Shown piece by piece: positions 7,924 through 16,131 of a stretch of 60,752 nucleotides of DNA. The position numbers were made by a program, and so were the translations under genes. Each line of letters starts with the position of its first letter. Position 1 is the first letter of the stretch. Location of the stretch: the NCBI GenBank assembly GCA_017460665.1, contig JAFUAO010000018.1:1-60752 (forward strand), read 5' to 3'. The DNA comes from Ruminococcus sp. (GTDB lineage Bacteria; Bacillota; Clostridia; Oscillospirales; Ruminococcaceae). Below the pieces are notes generated by a model, which ran no database searches, was not told where the DNA came from, and worked only from the letters and a program-made list of their open reading frames with translations.

Positions 7924-9258
7924 TCAGCCGAGCTTAGCCTCAAGAGCAGCCTTTGCTCCCTCATAGCCGGGCTTTCCGAGGAGAGCGAACATATTCGACT
8001 TGTAGCTCTCTACGCCGGGCTGGTTGAAGGGATTTACGCCGAGGACATAGCCGGAAACAGCGCAGGCCTTCTCAAAGAAGTAGATCATATAGCCAACGCT
8101 TTCCTCGGTAGTATCCTCCAGCTCAAGGATGATGTTGGGGACTCCGCCCTCGGTATGAGCAAGAACAGTTCCCTCAAAGGCCTTGCGGTTAACGACGGAC
8201 ATATTCTGGTCGGTCAGGAAGTTAAGTCCGTCAAGGTTCTCTGCATCGGGCTCTAAGAACAGGTCTGTCTTGGGAGTCTTGATGTCAACGACGGTCTCGA
8301 ACATGATACGGGCGCCGTCCTGGATATACTGGCCCATAGAGTGAAGATCGGTGGAGAAGGTAACAGAGGCCGGGAAGATGCCCTTGTTGTCCTTGCCCTC
8401 GCTCTCGCCGAAGAGCTGCTTGTACCACTCGCTCATCATCACGAAGTTGGGATCATAGGAAACCAGCATCTCAACGGACTTGCCCTTTCTGTAGAGGATG
8501 TTCCTCAAAGCAGCGTACTTGTAGCAGTCGTTATCATCGAAATCTGCACAGAGCTCAGCCTGAGCCTTAGCAGCGCCCTTCATGAGAGCGTCTATGTCGC
8601 AGCCTGCAACAGCGATAGGCAGAAGGCCTACAGCAGTCAGCACGGAGAAGCGTCCGCCAACGTCGTCCGGGATAACGAAGGTCTCATAGCCCTCGGTATC
8701 GGACAGGCTCTTGAGAGTGCCTCTTGCCTTGTCAGTCGTGGCGAAGATGCGGTTTTTAGCCTCTTCCTTGCCGTACTTATCCTCTACCATCTTCTTGAAG
8801 ATGCGGAAGGCCAGAGCGGGCTCGGTGGTAGTACCGGACTTGGAGATCACGTTTACAGAGAAGTCCTTGCCCTCACAGAGCTTGATCACCTCGTTGAGGT
8901 AGTTGGGGTTGATGCTGTTGCCGACGTAGTAGATGTCGGGAGTGTCCTTAGCGATGTTATTGTAAAGGGGCGACTTCAGCAGCTCGATAGCTGCTCTTGC
9001 GCCCAGATAGGAGCCGCCGATACCGATAACGATGAGGATATCAGAGTTCTTCTTGATCCTCTCAGCAGCAGCCTTGATACGGGCGAATTCGTCCTTGTCG
9101 TAAGCTGTAGGGAGCTCTACCCAGCCGAGGAAATCGTTGCCCAGACCGGACTTGTTATGCAGAGCGGCGGCAGCAGCCTCCACCTGATCCTTGATCCCGG
9201 CCATCTCATCGGCATTGATGAAGTCAGCAAGATATTTTGTGTTGAGCTTTAATGACAT
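7924..9258 (-). CDS. pgi: Glucose-6-phosphate isomerase
   Basis: A 444-residue cytosolic glycolytic enzyme that interconverts glucose-6-phosphate and fructose-6-phosphate. It shows the two SIS-type phosphosugar-binding motifs [11 protein letters not shown] (near residue 80) and SKSGTTTEP (near residue 140), plus the conserved [11 protein letters not shown] and NPFNQPGVE segments. The length is that of the compact Firmicute enzyme, not the 550-residue enterobacterial one. A clear promoter lies at 9316-9344. The 5' leader between promoter and start holds a GTGC/GCAC-ended imperfect hairpin (9276-9296) close to the ribosome binding site. Confidence 0.97.
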   Translation of the reverse strand: MSLKLNTKYLADFINADEMAGIKDQVEAAAAALHNKSGLGNDFLGWVELPTAYDKDEFARIKAAAERIKKNSDILIVIGIGGSYLGARAAIELLKSPLYNNIAKDTPDIYYVGNSINPNYLNEVIKLCEGKDFSVNVISKSGTTTEPALAFRIFKKMVEDKYGKEEAKNRIFATTDKARGTLKSLSDTEGYETFVIPDDVGGRFSVLTAVGLLPIAVAGCDIDALMKGAAKAQAELCADFDDNDCYKYAALRNILYRKGKSVEMLVSYDPNFVMMSEWYKQLFGESEGKDNKGIFPASVTFSTDLHSMGQYIQDGARIMFETVVDIKTPKTDLFLEPDAENLDGLNFLTDQNMSVVNRKAFEGTVLAHTEGGVPNIILELEDTTEESVGYMIYFFEKACAVSGYVLGVNPFNQPGVESYKSNMFALLGKPGYEGAKAALEAKLG

Positions 9259-9315
9259 TTATATTACCTCCATAGGTGCAGCGCAGTACGCCGCACGATA
9301 TAATTTACCAACTAT

Positions 9316-9344
9316 ATAATACAATATTTTGAGATTTTTTTCAA
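9316..9344 (-). promoter_or_regulatory. Sigma-A promoter of pgi
   Basis: On the minus strand, TTGAAA (9339-9344), a 17-base spacer and TATTAT (9316-9321), about 58 bases before the ATG. Confidence 0.8.
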
Positions 9345-9404
9345 GTCCCTTTCTATAACTATTTCCACTTTTGTGCAGAGCAAACAACTTTCAACACCGA
9401 TTTT

Positions 9405-10523
9405 TTACAGATCACACAAGAGCTTTTTCAGTGCATACAGATACGAAAGCTCCGGAACATCGGCCTTTGCCACGATGTCGGTCTCGAAGACCAGCGAGTC
9501 TCCGCTGTAGAAGGCCGCCGTGCCGAGCCGCTGGCCCTTTTCCACAGGGGCGTTTATGTAGTCCGGGATCACGGTCACAGTGCGGACCTCCCCCACCGAA
9601 CGGGGGATCACGAGGCTGCTCTGGCCGGCGATCCCCAGCTCCACAGCCAGCTCCCGGCCGCCCTTGACCTTTAAAGGCAGGATCATCTCCTCCGGGAACA
9701 CCGTGGCCGTCACCTTGTAGTCGGAAAAGCCTCTGTTCACCAGGGTCTTGGCCGTTTTTAGGGAGTTCTCGGCGTCCGGCGCTCCCAGCACGACGGCGAT
9801 GAAGATGCTGCCGGAAGCACCCTGTCCGCCCTCCGCCACGGAATAGCCCTCCTCCTCGAAGTGGCAGGCCTTGAAGCCGATGTGCCGGTCGTAGGTCCGG
9901 GAGAGGGTGTTCTCGCTGACCAGCTCGGTCTGGCCGGATCGGACGAAGTCCCGCCATGTGGCAAAATAGGGCCGAAGGAGGTCATACCCCGAGAGCCTTG
10001 CACAGATCACTGCCAGCTCACGGGCGGTGGTGTGATCCCGGTCGTCCCTGTAGCCGCAGCAGCCGTAAAAGGCCGTATCACGCAGGCCAAGGTCGAAGGC
10101 CTCGCTGTTCATCCGGGAGACGAACTCCTCCTGGCTCCCCTCACAGGCGCAGGCAAGTGCAATCATGGCGTCGTTGGCGTTGCCGATGATCACGCTTTTC
10201 AGGAGCTCCTCCACGGTCATTTTGTCTCCCGGCTCGAGCCAGACCACGGCTCCCTTGGTGCCGTAGACCTCCTGCGGAGCAGCGATCTCCTCATCGAGCG
10301 AGAGCTCCCCTGCTTCGATGTCCTCAGCCACCAGCAGCAGGCTCATCAGCTTACTGAGATAGCCGCAGCTCATGATCTGGTCCACGTTTTTGCCCTCCAG
10401 CACCGCACAGGTGGAGGCCTCGATCAGCACATAGGCCTGGCCGGAGAGCTCCTCCTGGGGCTTTTTCACGATCACCGCCGCCAGCATGACTGCTACTGTC
10501 ACCAGCGAAAATATCCTGTTCAT
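9405..10523 (-). CDS. PBP5-like D-Ala-D-Ala carboxypeptidase homologue with degenerate active site
   Basis: A 372-residue exported protein (hydrophobic N-terminus, residues 4-19) with the fold pattern of peptidase S11 carboxypeptidases: the YVLIEAST strand, a KLMS helix and a C-terminal beta-rich domain. All three catalytic motifs are altered. The SxxK nucleophile position reads Y55-L-S-K58, the SxN motif reads N115-A-N117, and KTG reads K218-A-C220. I checked the SxxK codons on the minus strand (TAT CTC AGT AAG). The nucleophile Ser is therefore missing, so hydrolysis of D-Ala-D-Ala by the usual mechanism is not expected. The protein may bind peptidoglycan stems or regulate a partner. It lies after a terminator that closes the adjacent VanY-like gene, and I see no strong promoter of its own. 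Confidence 0.8.
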   Translation of the reverse strand: MNRIFSLVTVAVMLAAVIVKKPQEELSGQAYVLIEASTCAVLEGKNVDQIMSCGYLSKLMSLLLVAEDIEAGELSLDEEIAAPQEVYGTKGAVVWLEPGDKMTVEELLKSVIIGNANDAMIALACACEGSQEEFVSRMNSEAFDLGLRDTAFYGCCGYRDDRDHTTARELAVICARLSGYDLLRPYFATWRDFVRSGQTELVSENTLSRTYDRHIGFKACHFEEEGYSVAEGGQGASGSIFIAVVLGAPDAENSLKTAKTLVNRGFSDYKVTATVFPEEMILPLKVKGGRELAVELGIAGQSSLVIPRSVGEVRTVTVIPDYINAPVEKGQRLGTAAFYSGDSLVFETDIVAKADVPELSYLYALKKLLCDL

Positions 10524-10557
10524 AAGATCACCTCATTAAATTCTACGAGGCTCCGGC

Positions 10558-10590
10558 CAAAAAAATAACAGGCGGCCGATCAGCCGCCTG
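10558..10590 (-). terminator. Terminator after VanY-like gene
   Basis: On the minus strand CAGGCGGC pairs with GCCGCCTG, then TTATTTTTTT follows. Only about 35 bases then separate it from the next start, so the downstream gene may rely on read-through. Confidence 0.8.
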
Positions 10591-10594
10591 AGGT

Positions 10595-11563
10595 TCATTT
10601 CTTTACTGAGGTGATGATGTAGCCGTCTGAGTTGTTGCCGGAGATCTCGTAATTCCCGCTGATCGGGACGCTGATCTTAGCAGACTCGCCCTCGGCAGGG
10701 GCATAGTAGATCTTGTAGGAGGTCTCATCCACGGTGTACTCGTAGGGAGAGTCGCAGGTGAAATCCTTCAGCGCTCCCACATACTCCTCAAGACAGAGGC
10801 CCTTGTCGTGCATAATCGTGGAGTGTACCTTCCCCACATAGCGCAGGTGCCACGGGCAGTATTCCTGACCGGTCTGAGCAGTCTTGTCCTGGGGGTACCT
10901 GACGATGAAGCCGTACTTGTAGCAGTTCTCGTTGACCCAGCCCTGAATGTCGGCGCCGTCGTAGGAGATCACAGACTCCCAGCCGCAGAGCGCCAGATCC
11001 ACGCAGTTTCCGGCAGCGCTCTCTGCGAAGTGCCTCGGACAGTAGGAGCCCTCAGCCGTGTAAGTATCCGTAGTGCCGTACACCACGAAATCCGTGAGCT
11101 GGTAGGTCTCATAGTAGTCTGCCATCATGAGGTTGAAGGCCTCGGCAGCCTCATCGCTGAGCCGAACGTTCTGCTCCACAAGGGTGTAGTATTCATTTTT
11201 CGCCTTAAAAAGGTCAACTGTGTCCTTCTCCTCGATAGCGGACACAGGGTGAGCGTCGTCAGCGATGACCAGAAGGCCCTTCGAGATGCTCTCACTGTCC
11301 ACTGAGAGCTGAGTATAGCCCACGTTCTTAAGCCCCTCAAAGGCCGTAGTAGGCTCGTCCTCGAAATTGAAGGGCAGGGTCCCCTCCACTGACATACCGT
11401 CGGCGGTCTGGGAAATAAAATGCCCGTCCTCCACCTTGACGCCCTCGTTAGTATTTACTCTGAAAATGTCCCGCCTAACGCTGTCGATAGTGACCATCGA
11501 CACGATGACTGCCACCATGGATATGATGACGCTGGCAGGCTTCAGCTTTCTTCCTGATGCCAT
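10595..11563 (-). CDS. VanY-like (peptidase M15B) homologue with substituted zinc and catalytic residues
   Basis: A 322-residue membrane-anchored protein (one N-terminal transmembrane helix, residues 9-26). The C-terminal part matches VanY D,D-carboxypeptidases: a YGFIVRYP strand, then PWHLRYVG and CLEEY. In active enzymes the zinc site is SEHQTGLAVD plus EPWH. Here the first His is Ser182 (AESAAGNCVD), the Asp is kept (D189), the catalytic Glu is Cys236 (CPWH) and the last His is kept (H239). One zinc ligand and the general base are thus lost. It follows the S11 lipoprotein gene by 60 bases with its own CGGAGGAAA ribosome binding site, and a terminator follows. Substrate binding without cleavage is plausible; a changed chemistry using the extra cysteines is an alternative. 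Confidence 0.8.
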   Translation of the reverse strand: MASGRKLKPASVIISMVAVIVSMVTIDSVRRDIFRVNTNEGVKVEDGHFISQTADGMSVEGTLPFNFEDEPTTAFEGLKNVGYTQLSVDSESISKGLLVIADDAHPVSAIEEKDTVDLFKAKNEYYTLVEQNVRLSDEAAEAFNLMMADYYETYQLTDFVVYGTTDTYTAEGSYCPRHFAESAAGNCVDLALCGWESVISYDGADIQGWVNENCYKYGFIVRYPQDKTAQTGQEYCPWHLRYVGKVHSTIMHDKGLCLEEYVGALKDFTCDSPYEYTVDETSYKIYYAPAEGESAKISVPISGNYEISGNNSDGYIITSVKK

Positions 11564-11623
11564 TTTTGTTTCCTCCGATTTTTCTACACATAAGTGGGAA
11601 GTACCTGCTCCCCGGTCTTTTAT

Positions 11624-12679
11624 TTATTTTTTTGCCGGCGGCTCATAGGCCTTCCCTCCGGCGCAGTAGACACTGAACGCACTAAGGGTACCATAGACGG
11701 CGTTCCATTTCGTTGTGCTGCCACACAGCACAAGGATGTAGTCTGTTCCGTTCACGTCCGCAAAGGCTTCTATGCAGTGGAGAGCTTTGTCAGTATAGCC
11801 GGTCTTGCCGCCCTGTATAAGGACGCCGGGCATCTCGTCGCCGTACATTCGGCTGAAGAGAGTGCTCTGGATCTCGATGCCCTCGGGATGCTGTTCCGCA
11901 GGAAGTATGTACTTCTCTGTCATCAGAATCTTCCGGCACAGCTCTATGCTCATGGCATAAGACAGGATCGCTCCCATATCGGCAGCGGTGCTGTAATGCT
12001 GCTTATCGTGAAGGCCGGTGACATTGGTGAAATGCGTCCTCCTAAGACCCATTTCCTCGGCCTTTTGGTTCATCAGCTCCACGAAGGCCTCCTCGCTGCC
12101 TGCGGTGAACTCAGCCGCAGCCTGTGCGGAATCGGCACCGGAAGCAAGGACTATCCCGTAGAGGAGCTCCTCGATGGTAGCGGTCTCGCCGGGCTCATAG
12201 CCGGACCTTGAGGCGTCCGCCTCGATGAACGGGGCGATCATGTCCTCGGTGAAGGTGACCTTAGCTGAAAGGTCCTCCACGTTCTCGACCACTACGATAA
12301 GCGTCATGACTTTTGTCAGGGAAGCCGGCCAGATCAGGACGTTCTCATCCTTATAGGCAACGGTCTGCCCAGTTGCTGCATTGAAAAGGACAGCATTCTT
12401 AGCGTCGATCTCGTCCCCCAGCTCCACGGAAGCGTCCGTTCTTTCCGGGTAAACAAAAAACGCAGCCTGTTCCTCCTCATGTTCCTCCGGCTGAGTGCTC
12501 TGCTCAGTCGTCAAGGGCTCCGTAGCTGCGGATATCTCCGCTGCCGGAACGCTTTTTCTTCCGCCGCAGCCTGACAGAAAAGACGTCAGGACGCCGGAAA
12601 TACTTAGAACAAAAAGGAAAACTGCTGCGCAAGATCTTACTTTGCGGAACTTTGCCCTGCGTTCCCTTTCTTTGTTCAT
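11624..12679 (-). CDS. dacA: Lipoprotein D-alanyl-D-alanine carboxypeptidase (peptidase S11)
   Basis: A 351-residue penicillin-binding-protein-type carboxypeptidase that removes the terminal D-Ala of peptidoglycan stem peptides outside the membrane. The N-terminus has a basic region, a hydrophobic segment and a lipobox LSGC (Cys38), so it is probably lipid-anchored. An acidic Glu/Thr-rich linker follows. The nucleophile motif S120-L-T-K123 and K292-T-G294 are intact. The SxN motif reads S180-G-A182, so the Asn is changed. It has its own strong promoter at 12760-12788 and is followed by the degenerate VanY-like gene. Of the three neighbouring homologues this is the only one with nucleophile and KTG preserved, so it is the likely active member. 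Confidence 0.88.
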   Translation of the reverse strand: MNKERERRAKFRKVRSCAAVFLFVLSISGVLTSFLSGCGGRKSVPAAEISAATEPLTTEQSTQPEEHEEEQAAFFVYPERTDASVELGDEIDAKNAVLFNAATGQTVAYKDENVLIWPASLTKVMTLIVVVENVEDLSAKVTFTEDMIAPFIEADASRSGYEPGETATIEELLYGIVLASGADSAQAAAEFTAGSEEAFVELMNQKAEEMGLRRTHFTNVTGLHDKQHYSTAADMGAILSYAMSIELCRKILMTEKYILPAEQHPEGIEIQSTLFSRMYGDEMPGVLIQGGKTGYTDKALHCIEAFADVNGTDYILVLCGSTTKWNAVYGTLSAFSVYCAGGKAYEPPAKK

Positions 12680-12759
12680 TCTACACCTCGTTACAGACCC
12701 GCATTGGATCGTTTTTTTCTGTTAGATATTGCGTGTCTGTATATTTCTCTGTATTTACC

Positions 12760-12788
12760 ATTATATTACAAATAAGTACTTTTGTCAA
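12760..12788 (-). promoter_or_regulatory. Sigma-A promoter of the carboxypeptidase lipoprotein gene
   Basis: On the minus strand, TTGACA (12783-12788), a 17-base spacer and TATAAT (12760-12765), leaving an 80-base leader. Confidence 0.9.
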
Positions 12789-12880
12789 CTAAAACGGCGA
12801 ATTCCTCCGATTTGCACAAAGCGCCAAGGGCCTGTTATTGCATTTTCACCACCGGGCTGTTGATAGCCTGTGGATAGAGT

Positions 12881-12908
12881 GTTGAATAAACGTTGAACCG
12901 CCGTTGAA
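12881..12908. repeat. Three GTTGAA direct repeats with 11-base period
   Basis: GTTGAA starts at 12881, 12892 and 12903, exactly one helical turn apart, in the 306-base gap between the pectate lyase 3' end and the carboxypeptidase gene, about 100 bases upstream of the carboxypeptidase promoter. A TGTGGATAG word lies at 12869-12877. This could be a regulator binding array. The rest of the gap holds that promoter and the lyase terminator. Confidence 0.4.
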
Positions 12909-12923
12909 ACTCGGTGGAATTGT

Positions 12924-12971
12924 GGAAAACCCGGAGGCTCCGCTGTTTTTTCCACAGCAGCGCCTCCGGGC
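12924..12971 (-). terminator. Terminator of pectate lyase A
   Basis: On the minus strand CCCGGAGGC and GCCTCCGGG form a long stem enclosing a smaller CTGTGG/CAGC hairpin, followed by TTTTCC. Confidence 0.85.
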
Positions 12972-12985
12972 ATTTGTGCAATTTG

Positions 12986-15883
12986 TCATTTGCTGTAATA
13001 AGGCAGCGACTCGATGAGCTCTGCGTCCAGCATCTGGATAGCCAGAGCGTCCATACCGGTAACTCCGTCGCCGGGGTCATAGACGTCTGCGTTGGCGAGG
13101 CCTTCCTCGGTGAGGCCGTACTTCTTCTCGTTGGCAACGTGCTGCAATATCGCAACAGCGTCGTTCAGGTTTACGAAGTCGTCACAGTTGGCATCGCCGG
13201 GCTTCGAGGTGGTCCCCTCCCCTTCTGTAGGCTGTAGGGGAGTGGTAGCAGGAGCAGCCGTAGTTGTGGATATTTCGGCAGTTACGGGCTCTGTCACTGT
13301 TGTGGTGGCAGGAGCTGCGGTGGTAGTGGCAGGAGCCGTCGTCGCAGTAGTAACTACAGGCTTCTCGACTGCCAGAACGAAGTAGCTCATGCACTGATAG
13401 GACTGTCCGTTTGCGCCGATCTTCACCTTTTCGCCGGCCGAGAGCTCCTTCTCATAGAGCTCGAAGGTAACGCTGTTGCTGGTCTGGATAGTGAGGGAGG
13501 TCTTTGTCCAGCCGGAGAGCCATGCTCCGGGAGTCGTCACTCTTGAGTCGAAGGCTGCGTATGCGATGATGTCACGTCCGGCCGTCAGCTCTGCCAGATC
13601 TGACTCAACGGCCTTTGCGTCACAGGCTGTGAGGACTGTCTCAGCACCAGCCACCTGAGAGGAGAGCTGTGAGACTGCACAGGCCTCAGCGGTGCGGTCG
13701 CCGAAAACTGTGTCCCCGGCCTTCAGGCCCTTTCTCAGGGACCAGCCGGAATAGTGCTCGCTGTCAAGGACCTTTACCTCACTAAATAACTCTCCGCTGA
13801 AATTCACATACCATTTCTGGGAGTCGTTCCCGGTAGATGGCCACTGGATAACGTCTGCGCCATCCTCCTTGGAGTCGGACATCACGCCGAAGCAGCTTGC
13901 GTCCGAAGTACACTTTGTGGTGATCGTGAAGGTGCCGTCGCCATTGGGGACGAACTTGAACTTCCTTGCGTCGGACTCGTCATTTGACCAGAGCCCGATG
14001 CTAGTGCCGTTGTCTGTGCTGCCATAGGGAAGGTCGATGCAGAGGCTGCCGTTGCCGGCCGTAGAGTAGATGTAGTAGTAACCGTCGCCGGCGTCTGCCA
14101 GCTTCCAAACGTCAAGGGCCCTGTTGCTGCCCTGCTGGACATTCGTGCCGCTGGAAGGAGATGCGTCGCCTACCTCCAGATACAGGCCGCTGTTCACGTT
14201 CTGTATCAGGTATTCAAGGGAGGTATCGAAAACTGCGCCTGCCTTGGTCTTGAGCTCAACGTGTCTCAGGAAGGGGCAGGGGTAAACTGTAGTTGCCCAG
14301 CCGATAAGGTCGCTGTCGGTGATGTACTTCATGTTTGAGGCCGAGGTCTGGTCTCCGGCGTACTTCGTGCAGAAGGCCTTGGTGTCGGTGCCCTTGGTGT
14401 TGTATGCGTCAAGGAGGGCATAGCCGTAGTTGCTGGTGCCGGGCTGCCACTTGGAGGTGTTCTTGGACTGGAAATTGATCGCAGAGGACGTTCCGTTGAG
14501 TGCCTTTGAAAGGTAGGAGCCGTCGTCTCTTGCAGGGTTCTTGTTGGCGTCTCCGCCCATGGTCAGGGCCTGGCCGACTGTATAGCCGTTGAACATATTG
14601 TTCTGAGAGAGCATCTCGGAGCCGTCTCCGCCGATGATACCGGTTGTTGCTGAGCCGTTGCTGCCGTCGCCGTATGCGGAGTAGTAGTTATTGTAGACAT
14701 GAGCCGAGCCGTTACCGAGCTGAGGACAGCGGCGGACGTTCTGGTCCCACCAGTTGTAGAGCAGGGTCGTCCTGTCACGGGTGATCTCATCGTTCTGAGT
14801 TCCGTAGGCCACCGTCCAGTAGCGGTTTTTCAGGTGACAGTAGGAAATGGTCACATAGTCCGGGCTGCGGAGCCTGTCCTTGGCGTCTCTATAGCTCTCG
14901 TAGGGAGTATTGATCCAGATGAACTTTCCTACCTCGTCCTGGCCGTTGCCGGTGCGGTCGTAGGAGAGCTGGGACTCGAAATAGATATGGTCGATCCAGA
15001 TCTGGCGTGAGGACCAGATGTTGATCAGTATGCGGTTGGGAGTATTCTTGGCCACCATTTTCAGATTCCGGAAGATGATGTTGTCGCTGGGGCTGTCGTT
15101 CTCTGCTCCGTAGGCGTCATTGGTGCGGAACTGGGAGTCGTAGATCGTGTGGGAGCCGTAGCAGCCCACGATCGTCTTATTGTCACGGATACGGGTGTTG
15201 CCCTTCTTCTGCATATCTATATCGGAGGTGATGACGATAGTCTGGGCGCCCACCGTGTTGAGCTGCTTCTCAAGGTCGTCGGCGGTGGAGACATATACCA
15301 CCTCGCCCAAAAGTCCGCCGATCGTGCCGGCCTTTTCACCGGAAGAGGTCATACAGTCTGCTGCAAAGCCCTCCAGACCGTCAAGGTTCAGCTTGTACTT
15401 CTGGTAGGTCTCGCCGCTGTAGCTCTTCAGCGAGAAGCCTGAGCCCTCTGTATAGGTCAGAGCCTTGGAGCTGTCGGCGTTGCTCGTGATCTTATAGTAG
15501 AGATAGTAGCCGTCGAAGTCCTTCTCTACGCCCTCGATCTTCCAGCGCTGATTTGCGCCGTCGGTGTCAGCCGCAAGGGAGACTCCCGTGCCGTTTGCGG
15601 TAAGAATCTGGCCTGTGGAGGAGCTTACGATCTCGAAAACTCCTGAGCTGACGTAGTTCACCGACCACTTCTCGCTGGCTTCGCCGGTCATTTCGGCAGG
15701 CGCAAGGGACGAGCCGCTTGCAGTCACGTTGTTGTCTGTGTCAGCCATCCCAAGCCGGAAAAGCTGTACCGGGTAGCTCACAGCAGCCTCTGCCTCAAGA
15801 GCTGTCTGCGGAAGGGCTCCGGCCATACCCAGAGCCATTGCACCGGCGGTAAAGGCTGCCGCCAGCTTCTTTCTGATACTCAT
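12986..15883 (-). CDS. Secreted pectate lyase (PL1) with ricin-type modules, shared C-terminal module and dockerin
   Basis: A 965-residue cellulosome-type enzyme. Order: signal peptide (residues 1-34), ricin/CBM13-like module (about 35-165), PL1 parallel beta-helix core (about 165-550), a second ricin-like module (about 555-702), a roughly 139-residue module shared with the lyase at 19972 (703-841), a Thr/Ala/Pro linker, and a type I dockerin (about 896-965) with two calcium-loop repeats (GDANCDDFVNLND and DPGDGVTGMDA). Core PL1 marks are IWIDHIYFES, the NWWDQNVRRCPQL stretch and HVYNNYYSAYGDG. It should cleave homogalacturonan by beta-elimination while docked on a scaffoldin. The start at 15883 (GAGGAG six bases upstream) is preferred to the in-frame ATG seven codons earlier. 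Promoter at 15956-15984. Confidence 0.92.
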   Translation of the reverse strand: MSIRKKLAAAFTAGAMALGMAGALPQTALEAEAAVSYPVQLFRLGMADTDNNVTASGSSLAPAEMTGEASEKWSVNYVSSGVFEIVSSSTGQILTANGTGVSLAADTDGANQRWKIEGVEKDFDGYYLYYKITSNADSSKALTYTEGSGFSLKSYSGETYQKYKLNLDGLEGFAADCMTSSGEKAGTIGGLLGEVVYVSTADDLEKQLNTVGAQTIVITSDIDMQKKGNTRIRDNKTIVGCYGSHTIYDSQFRTNDAYGAENDSPSDNIIFRNLKMVAKNTPNRILINIWSSRQIWIDHIYFESQLSYDRTGNGQDEVGKFIWINTPYESYRDAKDRLRSPDYVTISYCHLKNRYWTVAYGTQNDEITRDRTTLLYNWWDQNVRRCPQLGNGSAHVYNNYYSAYGDGSNGSATTGIIGGDGSEMLSQNNMFNGYTVGQALTMGGDANKNPARDDGSYLSKALNGTSSAINFQSKNTSKWQPGTSNYGYALLDAYNTKGTDTKAFCTKYAGDQTSASNMKYITDSDLIGWATTVYPCPFLRHVELKTKAGAVFDTSLEYLIQNVNSGLYLEVGDASPSSGTNVQQGSNRALDVWKLADAGDGYYYIYSTAGNGSLCIDLPYGSTDNGTSIGLWSNDESDARKFKFVPNGDGTFTITTKCTSDASCFGVMSDSKEDGADVIQWPSTGNDSQKWYVNFSGELFSEVKVLDSEHYSGWSLRKGLKAGDTVFGDRTAEACAVSQLSSQVAGAETVLTACDAKAVESDLAELTAGRDIIAYAAFDSRVTTPGAWLSGWTKTSLTIQTSNSVTFELYEKELSAGEKVKIGANGQSYQCMSYFVLAVEKPVVTTATTAPATTTAAPATTTVTEPVTAEISTTTAAPATTPLQPTEGEGTTSKPGDANCDDFVNLNDAVAILQHVANEKKYGLTEEGLANADVYDPGDGVTGMDALAIQMLDAELIESLPYYSK

Positions 15884-15955
15884 AAGTAACTCCTCATTTC
15901 CCATAATGATATTCCCGGCAGAGCCTAAACTGCCGACGAACCTTAGTTCAACAAT

Positions 15956-15984
15956 ATTATAACAATATAAATATCCCTATGCAA
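15956..15984 (-). promoter_or_regulatory. Sigma-A promoter of pectate lyase A
   Basis: On the minus strand TTGCAT (15979-15984), a 17-base spacer and TATAAT (15956-15961), about 70 bases before the start. Confidence 0.8.
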
Positions 15985-16047
15985 TCGATAATAATATCTT
16001 TTTATGAAGATTTTTTGAACTTGTTGCAGTTACATATGTAAAATAAT

Positions 16048-16078
16048 CTCCTCATGATAGACAGTCTATCACGAGGAG
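16048..16078. promoter_or_regulatory. 31-base near-perfect palindrome upstream of pectate lyase A
   Basis: CTCCTC-A-TGATAGAC and GTCTATCA-C-GAGGAG flank a single base, with one mismatch. It sits about 65 bases upstream of the -35 box, and between it and the oadB terminator. It has no T-run on the lyase-proximal side, so an operator for a dimeric regulator is as likely as a hairpin. Confidence 0.45.
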
Positions 16079-16092
16079 CGCACTTTTTTGCA

Positions 16093-16122
16093 CAAAAAAA
16101 CCGCAGCCCTTTCGAGCTGCGG
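16093..16122 (-). terminator. Terminator of the sodium-pump decarboxylase operon
   Basis: On the minus strand CCGCAGC pairs with GCTGCGG, followed by TTTTTTT. Confidence 0.9.
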
Positions 16123-16131
16123 ATCTTAGCT

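Noticed and set aside
12849-12960. DnaA-box-like words suggesting a replication origin
   Set aside because: Only TGTGGATAG and two TGTGGAAAA-type words are seen, two of them inside a terminator hairpin, with no dnaA or rnpA genes nearby.
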